This document shows, piece by piece, positions 41,095 through 54,403 of a DNA stretch of 64,000 bases. Location: assembly GCA_029532625.1 (NCBI GenBank), contig JARFXM010000009.1:3348001-3412000 (forward strand), read 5' to 3'. A program made the position numbers and the translations under genes. The stretch comes from Lomentospora prolificans. Its lineage: Eukaryota; Ascomycota; Sordariomycetes; Microascales; Microascaceae. Positions within the stretch are counted from its first letter, which is position 1. Each line of letters starts with the position of its first letter. A model generated the notes under the pieces. That model made no database searches. It had not been told where the DNA came from and worked only from the letters and a program-made list of their open reading frames with translations.

Positions 41095-44000
41095 CTTGAA
41101 GGCCTTGCGTGCCGCCTCCTCGCTGTCACAAGAGTAGACCTGGCTTAGGGGGTTTATATCGATACTTTGAACCTAGCGAGTATTCTTGGCTAAATCTCCT
41201 CAAAAGAGTTGTGAGGGAATCTAATAAATTTGGTGAAATGCTTGCGCTTCGAATTCCCGGCATCGTGGATTCATTTTTATCAGGTTGTTCTGTGATTCCT
41301 AGCGCCACAAACATATCGTCAGAATGCCTCCTACGTCATCACGACGGAGTTTGTTGATGGACACACCAGCGGCAACGTTTCCGATGTCTCAACCCATCAA
41401 CCCTATGCTGACTTGGGGCATAGTGCTCGATCGAGGGACCGGTATCGCCAACCAGAGACCCGAAGCCTCCATTAATGACATCAAGTACACATACCATTGA
41501 GCAACAAGTTTGCCGAGAGTCAGATATTCCCTCCTTACCAAATGTTAGACGCGGAGAAATATGTCCGGCATCCTTGAGAAAAACACGCGCTCTCAATTCC
41601 CAGCTCTCAACCGTCCTCTCCCCCCTCATACGTCGCTTATATAATGCGAAGATAGATTTGCGCTGATGCGAGGTCTGCGTGAATCCTCCAGATGCCATGC
41701 ACACCGATATTCAGATCTCATGATGCTCGAGTTGTGTAGGATGGGTGGCCGACGCTTTTGTGGAAAAGGAATATCACACTGTCCTTCCATACTGTGGCGA
41801 CTCCAGAAAGGACCTTGCTTTGCGGCTCGTACTTTTATCATTCCATCCATTATTACAACTAGGTCAGGGGCTGCAAAAATAGCCATGCAAGGTTTCGAAG
41901 CCAAAACCTGGTCTTAACCAGAACGCGAGTAACTCCCCCTTCGCTGGTTGACACATGAAAGCGGGATCCAAATAATATTGACGACTTCGATTATCCTGAT
42001 GCGGAGTCTCTTCACAGACGATGCACATCATGTCGGGACTAGAGGTACCTTGGCCTTTTTCTTTTTTATTATTTTTTTAATTTTTACATGGCCAAGCACG
42101 CGATGCAGGTTCCCAGCCGACAGCAAACAGCGCGGTTCTCGTATTCTCCCCGCACGGTCTTCTCATAGCTACTCGTGAGGGCGACCATCGGGTTTGGGGC
42201 GAGCCACCTTGAGCGAGGCCACACTGGATACTCTGCTTTAAATATGTACTTCGTGCTTTGCCTGAGAAAACCACATCACGTGGCCGATGCCGATCCCTAG
42301 TTTCATTGTAAATGAAGGGTTCTCGTTGGTGCTCTTTTGTGGTGCTCGTTGCGATGTGATGTAAAAATCTAATACTGTGAGCCCGCGGTTGGAATCGCTC
42401 GCTCAAGAAAGGCTTTGGTCACTCATTTCTTGGCATTCAAAACAACGCATTCGTGGGGAGCGGAAGAGGAAGTCGACGCTCTGCTGCATCACTAATAGGT
42501 ACTTGTCGGACATGGTTAAGTATGGGCCAGCGTCTTCAGAGCTTGATTGCTTCTTTGTTCTTCACAAAAAAGAAAACAAAAAAGGCCTTCTTAAGGAAGC
42601 AGTACTCGTAGGCAGATTAGGTCTCGATCGAAGGCACTCAGGTGCAGAGTAAACCTGACTGGCAAACAAACAGTGATGGATTTATTTTAGTCTTGGTGGA
42701 TGGCCACGGGCTGTTGTACCTGTAGCCAGCTGTACTGGTCTTACCGGGCAACATTTGAACTTTCCCCGTCCCATTCCAACGCTAGAGTAGGTCGTGGCCC
42801 TTTCAGGGTTCACCAAATCCACCTTCGCCTCCACGCCTCGAGCCCTTCTGTAAAGAATATGGAAACGAGCAATCGGCCTGTTTCGGTGAAGTAAACCTGC
42901 CGAGGGAGGTTGGAGGTGGGATATGCACTCCAAGTTCCTCTGAGAATTACAAACGGGCCTTTTGCTGGCTGGCAACTGCACTGGTTCTCAAGAGGGGGAG
43001 GGGGGCCAGCCACTCCTGGGCTTTCCGTCTAGAAATAAGCTAATAGTCAGGGGTTGACAAAGACCCCGCGCTCGAGCAACACCATTGATATCCACAAAAT
43101 GGTTCGGCGGGCTTGCACAAGGTGCTATGACGGTCTCGAGTTGACGAGCTGGTCGTCACGGCTCTCTCCTCCCCGCCTCGCCAACTGATGCGCAGATTAA
43201 ATACGACCGCCAGCAGCTCTCTTTCGCCTTTGAGCTAGCCCTGCAATGCCGTTGTAATTACGGGCAAGTTATTGTTCTGCCTGGCTCCTCTGCCAATTTA
43301 GCGTTTCTACGACCAGGGCTGATTGGACCAATAGTTACGTTTACCAGCGGCCTCCTGAAGCTTATAGTCTCGTAGCACATCACCATGTGGAAGATGACAA
43401 GCCTGCCGTCCGTGTGAAGAGGTAGCAATATTCAAAGACCTCAAGGAGAGACATCTTTCCCGCCATAGGATGATATGGGTCAATTGACGTTGACTGCTCT
43501 GCTCGTGTACATATTTCTACGGGGCCATCATTCGAGACGTGGTGCTCACTCTCTATGCTTTTATGTCGAACGCCAGGGTCTTCTGGTTGTCGGTCAGACC
43601 TACATGAAGGGGTCATGTCCCCTAGCATCAAAACGTAAAAATGCCCAGCCCAGGTTATCCTAGTTTGGGGGCGTCTTGATGCATTGGTGCAAAGGGGGGA
43701 AAAGAGCTACGAGGGGAGAAAGACTTCGGGAACATGATCACCAGGTTCTGGGGATCGTAACCTGCCATGTGCAGTCCTGTCCTTTGCTTCTCTTGAGGAC
43801 TTGCACGCTACTTTTTGGTTGGCTCCACATCGAAATAGAGCTGAAGCCATACTACCAAGGGTCGTTCGTGTTCTTGCCAGTCTCTCTCTCCTCCTCTTTT
43901 CTCGCAGGATGCTCCGCAGGTAAGAGAAGGAGATGCATTCTCAGGAGAGAGGTACGTACTTTGTCTTTCATGTTGACAATTGAGACCTCATTTTAATCTC

Positions 44001-45145
44001 CAAGTAAATTGAGGAAACATCAATGACGGAAGTTCAGTTCCAAAGGGGGTTGTCGATTCCAGGGTACAAGTACCTGGATGCGACCACGCGGTATTGCGCT
44101 GGGTCCTGTAATATCCCATCGCCTGGCCAGGCAAGATTCCACTCTAACAACAAAACGTGCTGTACACAGGCGAGCCCCCCTAATCAGGTTTCTAGCCAGC
44201 TGCTTTCCATTGATCCATTGTGAGCCAGGCAATGGATCACTGCCCAGGTGTGCATCAATGCCAGTTGTCAATATCAACGCTAGTTCAAGTCACAGTCCAA
44301 TGTTTCCGATCCGTACAACATAGTCTAGCAGTGCCAGCCATTGTCCGTTGCCCCCTCAAGATTGCTGTCGCTCATCGATCAGATTGATTGATCGAATATT
44401 GAGTTCTGGCTCATTGATTGATACCGCCAGACCCCCTTGTCACTGTCTCTGCCACTGCCTCGATACACCCCAGTTTTACGAAGGTCGCTCTCATTTTATT
44501 TTTCGTCTACCACGACTTTCCCCATTTCCGACAAGCCTCCCCCCATCTCAGCCCAGCTCAGCCCAAGGCCAAGCCCACACGTCCAGTCCGCCAGCTCACC
44601 ATCTTTTGCCCAAAAATAGGGTGGTCATCCTGTCGTGGGTCTCGCCAGGTGCTTACTGGAACTTGCTGCGCCAACTTCCATCTTGCAACCCGCCCCTTCA
44701 ACCCGCTAGCATCCTTTCTTCGCTCGTAAGCCTCAATCCGTGCCATCCACTTCCCAAACATCGAGGTCGCTCTCTCAAATACCCGAACCAAACGTCGTAT
44801 TTTGGGGCTGAAATCAATAGCACGCTTTCCTCCCAAACTGCACTCCCGCAACAAAAGACTACTCGACCGAATTTCTAACCATCCCGCTCGAGCTGGCCCC
44901 TCTTTCGTTCATTCCGCCGACTTACGCCCACCCCCTCTTTACTATCCACTGTATAGGAAAGCCGTTGTCGTGTCGTCAAGCCCAGCTGATGCCGAACCGT
45001 CGTCCGCTTCTTCGCCACATTCTCGACGCCCGTGGCTAGACGCAGCCCGAACCGCATCGTCTTTAGCCAGTGTCTCGCCTCTCCTCTCCTTTTGGCTGAC
45101 ACAACTCCCTCCTGAACTCAACTCAATTGAGTTGACCTCATCACC
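41095..45145. other. 4-kb gene-poor divergent region
   Basis: No supportable gene between the hydrolase and LRG1 starts. The left end is the hydrolase promoter. The section 44340-45145 is strongly pyrimidine-rich on the plus strand and is probably the promoter and long leader of the LRG1-type gene, with CCAAT-independent C/T tracts. The middle (41.3-44.3 kb) has scattered short frames without family resemblance. No tRNA with a clear T-loop motif was found. Confidence 0.45.
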
Positions 45146-48100
45146 ATGGCCTCGGGCTACAGCACAGGCGCCCCTGCCGATCGGTATCTCGGTGCTCCCC
45201 CCCCTGGCACGGATGTCGGGCACCCAGACGACAGGAATTGGCAGCAGAGCGGGCATCATATGCCAGATCGAGCAATGGCCTCGCCGGCACTCTCGCCCAA
45301 CCCCAACGCAAACAACCCGGGCACACCAGGCCGAGGCTGGGACATGGATGACCGCCAACTCGCCGACCGAAATAACGCACCTCGACAAAAGAGCTCGCGG
45401 TCTGCGAGCGGCCAAGTACGGATATGCGAGAAATGTGGCCTACAGTTGACAGGACAATTCGTTCGCGCGCTCGACGGCACATATCATCTAGATTGCTTCA
45501 AATGCCGTGTATGTGGAACCTCGGGGGCCTCTTCCCCCCCCGAGACCCAGGCCCTGGGTCCCTCTCCTCTCCCGATGGGCGGCTCGCTTCCCCTCCCCAG
45601 TTCTCTTCGCCGGCCTGGCGGTGACTACCTTACTAATGCTTTACCCCATTCATGTAGGATTGTGGGCAGATTGTCGCTTCGAAATTCTTCCCTGTCGACG
45701 ATGAGAACGGCAACGGCCAATATCCTCTTTGTGAGACTGATTACTTCCGACGCCTCGGGCTCCTCTGTTATCAGTGCGGACAAGCTCTCCGTGCCTCGTA
45801 CATCACCGCCTTAGACCGCAAATACCACGTTAATCACTTTACCTGCTCGGTTTGCCCGACAGTCTTCGGCGCGTCAGACAGCTACTACGAGCACGATGGC
45901 CAGGTGTACTGCCACTATCATTATTCGACTCGCTTTGCGCAGAGGTGTAACGGCTGCCAAACCGCCATTCTCAAGCAGTTTGTCGAGATTTTCCGAAATG
46001 GACAGAACCAACATTGGCATCCAGAGTGTTACATGATCCACAAATTCTGGAACGTGCGGCTAAGCGAGTCAACACAACCGCCGAAACAAACGATGGCTCC
46101 GGATGAGAATATGGGCCGCGACACCGTCAAAGAAGAGGAGGAGCGCATGGAAGAGAAAGTCTATCGCATTTGGAGTGTCCTTTCCGCGTTTGAAGAATCA
46201 TCCGCCGCGTGCATATCTGATATGCTATTGCACGTGAGTAACGGCGGCTTCCTGGATGGCGTGCTTGTTGCGAAGCGCTTCATTTCCCATGTCGAGGTCC
46301 TGTTCCGATCCATGGACCGTCTTAACGCCAACATGAGTATTATTAACATCAAGCGTGAGTCTCGCCCTGGTGTCAGCCGTGCATGCTCCTTCCATGAAAA
46401 CTAACTTGTTTAGCAATGTCATTCGGGAGGGAGGCCAAGCTCCTCTGCAAGAAAATTGTCGCCTTTTTCTCTCTTCTTTCCAAGTCTCAAGACGTCGAAT
46501 CTAAGAAACTAGGCGTGACTCAGGAGCTACTGTCCTTAGTCACTGGCTTGGCTCATTACCTCAAACTCCTCATCCGTATCTGTCTCCAGGGTGCCCTCAG
46601 GTTAGAACAAGAAACACATTCGCCGGATGGCCTCTACCAATTCCTCGATGACCTCAGCGACCTCGAGTCCCTCAGACTAGAGGACACCTCTCTTCAGGTT
46701 CTCAACGGGTCTTCAAAACTGTCGGCCAAGGATTCGGACCACTGCGCGCTATGCTCGAAGTCTGTCGAAGATGAATGCGCTCGTAATGGAAGTTTACGAT
46801 GGCATATCGGCTGTGTCGGGTGTACCCGTTGTGGAAAGGATCTCGGACGAAGGCTTCAAGAAGCCCGTTTCAACGCGTTTGATAAGATGACCTACTGCAG
46901 CAACTGCATTGCCATCGCTACCGAAGAGATACCGCCATTTGAGCATATTACCAAGTTGCAGCAATATGTCTTTCTTCTCAAAGTTGCGCTCGCCAGGCTT
47001 CTAGATATGCTTCGTAGTGCAGGCGTTATCCCACCAGCGACGGAGGACCCCGCAGCTAATGGGCACGGTGTGGAAGGGTACGGCTCGCCTTCGGAGCAGC
47101 CCGGGGCTGCGCAGAGATCTCCACTAGAACAGAGGTCAAAGACTTATCCCGGTGCTGGAGAAAAGGATAGCAACCGCGAATCGACTTATGAAAATACCCT
47201 AGCCGATGTTAGGAGGCTAAGAAGCACTCGTCTCGACAAGCATCTCTCGTCGAGTTTTCGAAAAGCCCGGACGTCAAGGATCATGGACGGGCCGGAAGGC
47301 CGTAGCGTTCGGCCAGGATCCGCAGGTGGTGACGACCAGAACCGGGCCGATCAACAATTCCACATCGTAGAGGATCGAGGTGCCAACGATGCTGGCACAA
47401 CAGACACGATGTTTGGAAACAACGATGCATTGACGCTCGACGACATCCCTAGAATAGTTGCTGCAGAGCAGGTTAGGGAGAAGGCGAAACCAACTCAACA
47501 GGGTCTCTTTAGGTCGCCGAGCGCGGCAGCCGGGAAGCAGGGAAGCCACCAAAGATCCCTGTCGGCAGGGAGGGATGAGAGCCGAGCTATGGCGGAAGCT
47601 CTACCTCAACGAGGTGGCAGGCGATTCTTCTCCGAGCTTTCTGGCCTCGAATACTTCATTATCAGACATCTCGCCGTCTTAACCATGCAGCCGATGCTGG
47701 GCGACGAGTTCCCTCTCGAGGAACTTCTTAGCTTCATTGAGTCGAGGAAACCGGCGACCTTCTGGAAGAACCTGAGCAAGGCTTTTAAGAACGATAAAAA
47801 GGCTGTAAAGAAGAAGGGTGTCTTTGGCGTGCCTCTCGAGCTTATAATTGAACGTGATGGAGCCGATTCGACCGACGGTGTTGGTCCCGGCGCTCTTCGA
47901 ATCCCTGCGGTCCTCGACGATCTCATAAGTTCAATGAGGAAGATGGATCTTTCGGTAGAGGGCGTGTTTCGAAAGAACGGTAATATTAAGAAGTTGGGAG
48001 AACTTTGTGACACCATCGATAGAGATGGGTCCGACACTGTCAACTTCATGGAGCAACCAGTAGTCCAGGTAGCAGCATTACTGAAACGCTATCTTCGCGA

Positions 48101-48974
48101 GTTGCCTGATCCGTTGATGACCTACAAGCTCTACCGGCTGTGGATCGCCGCCGCCAAGATTCCAGACGACGACAAGAGGAGACAATGCCTCCACCTAGCT
48201 TGCTGCCTGCTGCCCAAGTGCCACCGCGACGCGCTTGAGATCTTGTTCTGTTTCCTTAAATGGGCTGGTTCATTCCATCAGGTTGACGACGAGTCAGGCT
48301 CAAAGATGGACATCAAGAACCTCGCTACCGTCATTGCGCCCAACATCTTATTCGCTAATGACAAGGCACCTGCGCTGGATAGCGACCATATGTTTGCCAT
48401 CGTCGCCGTGGAGACACTGATCAATTATCTCGAAGAAATGTGTTTGGTAGGTTCCTGCTTTCTCCGGACCCGGGCTTCTTCCCCTTCTACATCATTGGGA
48501 ATTCCGATATGCTAACGGATCATCTAGGTACCGGACGAACTTGCCAGCCTAGCTAGCGACCCGTACCTCTTTGGCGGCAATGGCGAGATCACCACGAAGG
48601 AAATTCTCAAGAGGTTCCAAGAGCTACAGGGCCAGCGACCTACACAGCCCGCGGCCGAGGTGTACAATAGGCAAGATATGTCGACGCGACCGCCGCCTAG
48701 AAGAGTGGACACCGACCCTTCTCTTTGGCAGCAGGAAAGTAGTGCTCGGCCGATGCAAGACTCTGGATTTGCATACCCTAACTCCGGCCCCGCAACTCCC
48801 TCAGCCGGAGTTTGGCGAGGTCGAGAAGAACCCAGCCATATGTCTCCTTACGGACAGAAGCTTGATCATTCTGACCCGCAACTCGCACCTCCTGATCATG
48901 ATACCAACCAGTCTAGGGAGTGGCGCAACTCGGGTTGGGGAAGACAGGGAAGCGGGGTGGCGATGGGCAACTAG
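45146..48974 (+). CDS. LRG1: LRG1-type LIM-RhoGAP protein (4 exons)
   Basis: A Rho GTPase-activating protein of about 1179 residues, expected to down-regulate Rho1 at growing tips and septa and so restrain glucan synthesis and the wall-integrity pathway. Exons: 45146-45508, 45658-46354, 46414-48446 and 48528-48974. After an 85-residue disordered head come LIM1 (CEKCGLQLTGQF), split by intron 1, LIM2 (CYQCGQALRASYI) and a partial third LIM (CNGCQTAILKQF). A further LIM lies near residue 462 (CALCSKSVEDECARNG). The RhoGAP domain spans about residues 820-1045, with FGVPLELI and the arginine finger in VEGVFRKNGNIKKL. The order LIM-LIM-LIM-RhoGAP identifies LRG1 rather than RGA1. A Pro/Gln-rich tail follows. 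The start is the first ATG after a long pyrimidine-rich leader. Confidence 0.93.
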
Positions 48975-50173
48975 CCGGGCATCAAAGATCGCTCTTGCGT
49001 ACTAGTCTACGTAAACTTCTACGGATCTCTTTATCCACCGCCAGTTCCTCATACTCCCTTTCTCTCGAATTGCCGCCTGCAATTTACCTTTCTCAGTCTC
49101 CACATATATCCGCCACGAAGTCTGCTCTTGAGCTGGGCGAGAGTTGAAGGACCGCCTCGCTTGTGGTAGGACCCTCTGCATTGTTTACGGAGTTTCTTGA
49201 TCTGCACAACACTCAAAAGCTGATGTTGTCTTTTGTTTCTCTTGTCAACGCACAATACCTTATCTCAACTGATTCTGATGACCCCTGGAATGAACGAGCG
49301 TCCCCTTTTCTCCCCCTTTTATTTTTTGCTTTCTCTTCAGCTTTCTGTTTATCTGGGGTGGGACTACTACTGCTAGTACTTTCCTAGCAGTTTCTGGTTA
49401 TATTTCATGACGGGAAGCAAGCCTAGCTTATCAGCCTGATCTAACGCGCACATCTCACCTTTCTACCAAACTCATTTCTTTAGGGTTGTAAATGTTCTTA
49501 TAATCATCACCACCATTCAGCGAGGGGGGATGGGAATAGAGAGACAAGTTAACCCACTACACTTGTTCCAAGCGAATGATGATGTTGAGCAAGTAATAGC
49601 AGCTCGAAAAAGTCACGAGAACCAGAACCTGTGTTCCTGTTTTTCCATTATTGGCCACTATTGGGATTTTGATTGATTGAGATGGGTCTCTTGACTAGAC
49701 GTTGAAGTTGGAGACAGGTCAGCTATCCCTGTTGAGGGTAGCATTCCCTTCGCAAGACTTGTTTCGTTGAAGCGATAGGAGTGGACTTATAAAAAGAAGA
49801 CAAAAACCTACCCACCATCCAAGCTCTCTCGTGCATTCCCTCGCCCTGTTTGTTTAACTTTTGGCTCAGCTTGGCAACTGATGTCGCCTGAAATTTAGCG
49901 CGGGGATGAAAACTGGTCGAGTTCAACATCCGCGAGAGAGGGCCACCTATCTATTGTGGCATGGAACTGGCCATTAATTAGATGTTTATATATTACGACC
50001 GGGAAGCAACAAGACACCCTCGGAAGGAACAGCGGCGGCAACTAGAAAACATCAAAACATCAACGCCGAATGAGCAAAATATCCAACGAATATGTACATC
50101 CAAAATACCATGACCTGCATTTGTCATCGTCGATGTCGCCCTACACCCCTTATTTCCACACCGGTACTCTCCC
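48975..50173. other. Convergent intergenic region
   Basis: About 1.2 kb between the stops of the LRG1 and ERG26 genes. It is AT-richer than the flanking genes and pyrimidine-rich just after 48975. It should hold both 3' untranslated regions; nothing else was recognised. Confidence 0.5.
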
Positions 50174-51377
50174 CTACTGCGCCGCCTTCTTCTTGGCGGC
50201 AGCGGCGCCGAGGTCCTTGTTCGTCTCAAGGCACCACTTTACGGCCCTGTTGATACCCTCCTCAAGCGGTACAATGGGCCCGTAAGCGAGCCTCGTCTTG
50301 GCCTTGCTGATGTTGTAGTACCTCGTCATGGTAGAGTAGATGATCCTCTGGCGATTAAAGGTGGGGGGCTTGCGAATGATGCCGAAGGCAACCTCGCTGA
50401 GCAGACCAAGCAAGATGCCGATATCGGTGGGAAGCTTCCAGACGCCCTCCAAGCCTGCGTCGCTGCCAGCGGCGCGCCACATGGACCTAGCAAAGTCCCA
50501 GAAGTACATGGGACTGTCGTTGGTGATGACAAAGGCTTCACCATCGACACGTTCCGTGTCGAGGGGGACGGTGGGGTGGAGGCGGTGGGTAGCGAGGAGG
50601 CGCAGAGCAGCGAGGAGGTGGGCGTGGGCAACGTTGGCGACGTAGGTGAAATCGAAGAGGTTGTTATTGTCACCGACCTGAACGTTGTTGCGGCCGTCAA
50701 TGTAGATCTGGATCATGTGCTTGGTGAGCATGCCGTCGCCTTCGCCAAAGATGCCGGCGGGTCGGATTGCAGCGGTCAGGAGATTGTGGTCGCCAGTGCG
50801 GTTAGCCTTGAGGACGATGTCCTCGGCCTCGGCCTAGGGAGGATATTTGTGAGCTGCGGACTTGGTCTAGAGCCGGGGGGGGGAAGTCGGGGTATACCTT
50901 GGTCTCGGAGTAGTACTCCGTCTGGTGGACCCCTCTGATGACGGGGAAGTCCTCATTGGCGTTCCTCAGGTCGGTCTTGTTGTCGGACATGATACTGGCA
51001 GAGCTAGTATAGACGAGGGCCTTGACACCGGTCTGGAGGCAGGCATCGACGATGACCTTGGTGCCCTCGACGTTGACCTTTTGAAAGAGGGCATTGGCAA
51101 CCTTGCCCTCAGCCTGGGGCGCAGGCGAGGCGGTGTGTATGACTATATCCGGGCGGACCTTGTTGAAGATGTCCTGGACAGCGGGGCCGTCGGTGATGTC
51201 TGCCTCGAAGTAGTCGGCGCCGTCGATGCGGTTGCGCTCGCACTTGAGATCGATAACGGAGACGGAGGCGACCCAGGAGGAGAAGAGGAGCTTGACGATG
51301 TGGTGGCCTAGGAAGCCATTGCCGCCGATGACGAGGACCTTGCCCAAATTGGCCTTCTTTTCTGTCGCTTGAGCCAT
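50174..51377 (-). CDS. ERG26: Sterol-4-alpha-carboxylate 3-dehydrogenase, ERG26 type (2 exons)
   Basis: An NAD(P)-dependent short-chain dehydrogenase of the 3-beta-HSD family that oxidises and decarboxylates C4 sterol carboxylates in the ergosterol pathway at the ER. Exons: 51377-50898 and 50833-50174; about 379 residues. The Rossmann motif is VLVIGGNGFLGHHIVKLL (from residue 14), followed by VIDLKCERNRIDG and ADITDGPAVQDIF. The catalytic Tyr-x3-Lys is YYSETK, cut from AEAEDIVLKANR by the intron. Conserved RPAGIFGEGD and FDFTYVANVAHAHLLA follow. The C-terminus ends AAAKKKAAQ, a lysine-rich tail that may help ER retention. Length and motifs agree with ERG26. Confidence 0.93.
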
Positions 51378-52613
51378 TTTGGAAGAGTGAAATGGGGGAT
51401 ATGTGCGGAGATGAATGCGGGTGCGGAAAGGCGTGTGGTGGGAAGATGAGGAAAGGAAGATGAGAGGTGGCGTTCGGCGCAGCTTGATCGAGCGTAATCA
51501 AGGGCCTATATTTGCGTTCAATTGCAGTAGCAGAATATCGCTGGAGATGATAGAGGAAGGCGGCGCAAGGGGGAGAAAAAAAAGGGACTGGATCACTTGG
51601 TTGTTGAGGAGAGGTGTTCGCCCGGATGCCTTCTTTTCCCCGATGGCGGCAAGGGTACAATCTCCTGGGGTAAATGCAATTGACTATCAACCTGGAAGAC
51701 GCTAATGTGTGGTTCCTCAGTGGTCATGTTCCATGTTCACCTTCTGTTTCTCGCTGGCTAGCTAGCGGTGCCACCTGCAAAGCTGGCTGGAGCCAGCTGG
51801 CTGTGCCAAAAATTGGAGCGTGAGGTGGCGTGGCTGGCCCTCTGCGAACATGCAAAGGGCGCCTGTCTGCAATTCAACTGTACCCTAATCTATTCATTGA
51901 TCACTTTGGAGTTGCCTCCACGTCTGATTCCTCCCCTCTCGTTCAGACAAGCACTGTGGTGCAGTGTTGACCAGTTCCAGCCCTCCAATCCCAGGCAGCG
52001 CCAAGCCTAACCTCAGGCCTTACTTGTACAAGTGTATATTATCGCCAACCTTTCAAACCCTTGGCCAGCCGGGCGCTGCGCCGAACCCCTCCAGTTGGTC
52101 TCTACCATTGAAGAAGGCTAGCCCAGATTGCCGCCTGGCGCAGAAATGGCCAGCCTCTTGATTGCTCCATCCCCGTGCTTATTGTGTAAAACCACACTAA
52201 GCTGTGCCTGGCTAGTAGCTAGCTTGGTTACCTAGTCAGTGATATCCATTCATGGATGCTCTTTCTTTACTTTCCCTCTTAAGGTACATCTTCAATATTT
52301 AAAGAAAGCATGGCCTTCAACCTGCTTTTTAACCCAGGCGCTTCCTAACTACGCCTCCTTCTGGAATCTAGAGTCTACTACTTAAACTTTCTCAGAAATG
52401 ACTGCAACCTGTGCTCTACAACCCTTGGATTGCTGGTTATGATTTCCTTCATATTCTCACTGGTACCCCACCATCTTCACAAATATATCCGCGCGCTGTC
52501 AAACCTTAAATTCAAATCTCTCGCGAGCCATGCACGCGTTTCACGCACACGTTTGACCATGCCCATACTTCACGTCCAAGCTCCAGTCAAGCTTACTTCC
52601 AGACCTAGAAGTC
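51378..52613. other. Divergent intergenic region
   Basis: About 1.2 kb holding the promoters of ERG26 (left, purine-rich on the plus strand) and of the gene at 52614. An imperfectly palindromic TGGC-rich patch lies at 51781-51798 (AGCTGGCT, GG, AGCCAGCT). No coding signal. Confidence 0.5.
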
Positions 52614-53786
52614 ATGGAGGATCCCGGCAAAGACGAAGTTGAGCTTTTGGCCCACGTCTCCGCGCCGTGCACCTCGGCTGCCGATGTCCGCTTCCGTCAA
52701 CTCGCGTCGGCCTACCTCGACTTTGCACCCTCTCGCGTTACCAAACTCGGCAACGAAGATTCTGCTCCAGAGGATATAGCAACTCCGGAATTGAGTAGCA
52801 TATACGTCGCACTTTCTGATGGCCCGTTTTCACAGTCTTTTGACCTCGGAAGCTTCGCGCGCGTCACGCCGAAACAGCACGTCGTCCAAGATGTTCACAA
52901 CAGCATTCGTAGCGGACTGATCCCCAGCTCTCAGCCCTCGAGCGACCCAGACATAATAGAGGAGATTCCCGACTCGTACCCGACATGTTCTGTCGCGGTT
53001 GACGTCTTTTGCTCACCCACGCGCATCCTTGATCACTACCTCCATCAGATTAAGCCTACAGCCCGCCCGCCTAAGCGTCCATTCGACGATGATAGAAACG
53101 ATAGTCACGGCTCAGGCGACTCGTCCCACGGTCGCAAGATCTCAAATTCACAACACCGACAGAACCCTCCACCACCCACCACTCCCCTCAGACGCCACCA
53201 GTCTGATCAAGGCGTCTCGAGCCCCAAGGTTCCCCTACCTACCCGGAGCATGAGTGATTCCGTCCTCAAACTAGATGACCCGCCCGCCAGTATAAGGGAT
53301 TTAAGCCCAGACGCCCTCGCAATCTTCCCACCAGAGCCTGAAATCGCCTTAAACTCCGTCACCGAAGCCTCCTTGCTTACCCCCCGTCTTGAGAACTTGG
53401 CGGGCCACCTTAACTTGAACAAGCGTTACCGGCCAGAAAACCTCGTTGATACGGCCCTTCGCCCCTTTGAACGCGGCTACTGGCTCCTAGACTGTTCTTC
53501 CTGGGACCTTGAGTCACGGTGGCAAGCATGGGTGTTCCTCGCTCATTGGATTCGCAGTGGCTTCGCCGGCTGGGGCGTATCCTGCTACCGGCATGAATCG
53601 CTGGCATGGATACGAATCTACTGCTGGGGCAAGATCGTGGGGCATATATATCTGCTTCTCTATCTCGCTACAGTACGGAGGCTTAAGTACATGGATATTT
53701 CGTGGATAGGCGACGATGGCCAGCCGAAGATTATGGTATCCGCTCGGGGAAGGAAGAGCGATGATGAAGGCACGAGTCTTGGATGA
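52614..53786 (+). CDS. Conserved fungal protein with Trp-rich C-terminal domain, unknown function
   Basis: A single-exon protein of 390 residues starting at the ATG at 52614. The first 270 residues are mostly polar and low-complexity with acidic patches (DPDIIEEIPDSYP). The last 130 residues form a compact aromatic domain: RPFERGYWLLDCSSWDLESR, then WQAWVFLAHWIRSG, FAGWGVSCYRHES, WIRIYCWGKIVGHIYLLLYL and RRLKYMDISWIGDDGQ. Conserved Trp, Cys and Gly suggest a folded module, and the hydrophobic GHIYLLLYLATVRR stretch could be a buried helix or a membrane contact. I recall the domain from other Pezizomycotina but not a function. Its stop lies about 620 bp from that of the convergent HMG gene. 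Confidence 0.75.
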   Translation: MEDPGKDEVELLAHVSAPCTSAADVRFRQLASAYLDFAPSRVTKLGNEDSAPEDIATPELSSIYVALSDGPFSQSFDLGSFARVTPKQHVVQDVHNSIRSGLIPSSQPSSDPDIIEEIPDSYPTCSVAVDVFCSPTRILDHYLHQIKPTARPPKRPFDDDRNDSHGSGDSSHGRKISNSQHRQNPPPPTTPLRRHQSDQGVSSPKVPLPTRSMSDSVLKLDDPPASIRDLSPDALAIFPPEPEIALNSVTEASLLTPRLENLAGHLNLNKRYRPENLVDTALRPFERGYWLLDCSSWDLESRWQAWVFLAHWIRSGFAGWGVSCYRHESLAWIRIYCWGKIVGHIYLLLYLATVRRLKYMDISWIGDDGQPKIMVSARGRKSDDEGTSLG

Positions 53787-54403
53787 CACGTTATTGGTTT
53801 TACTTTTCCTTCCGTATGAGTTCGTTCGCATGGTTGCGGGTGCCGTTATGGGGGGTAACATGCATGGATAGGCGTACAAGGTAGAGGACATTTTGGTATA
53901 CCCGGAGTCATTGGGATAGTTGATCCGTGAGACTATCGCGCTGGGCTACGCTGGGCCACTCAAGTGGCTATGGCTGTAGGAGGAGTATGATGCATAAGAA
54001 AGCGAGATCGGTTGTAGCTTACACATGATATATGAAGCCTCTACAAGAGGCACATGTCTCGTCACCCGATGCGGAGAACAATGACCAAATTCTAAAATAT
54101 CCACACAGGGACAAAATCCATACCTGCAACGCTCGTAACAGTAAAAGGTATACACCCAGCCAGACAACCACCACCTCAAAAAAGCCCACGGCTTTATTCG
54201 CCAGTTGACAAGATAGGTACTACAGAGAATTGGAGGAAAGAGAATCAAGCGCACCGACTGCTCAGAAAACAAAGGGAATAGGAGGCCAACGGAAAGAAAG
54301 AAGAATTCCCTTTTTTTTTTTTTTTTTTTTCCCCTTTTTCGCCGGGGCCACAAGGATACGTGTGCTCTTTCATGGCTTCAAGATGTCGGGCGACTCGTTG
54401 GGA
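53787..54403. other. Convergent intergenic region with 20-base T run
   Basis: About 620 bases between two converging genes. A T-run at 54311-54330 lies less than 100 bases beyond the stop of the HMG gene; on the minus strand it reads as an A run in the presumed 3' flank. No gene was seen. Confidence 0.5.
54311..54330. repeat. 20-base poly-T tract
   Basis: An uninterrupted homopolymer in a 3' flank, A-rich in the transcript sense of the minus-strand gene. It is likely prone to slippage and length polymorphism. Confidence 0.7.
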
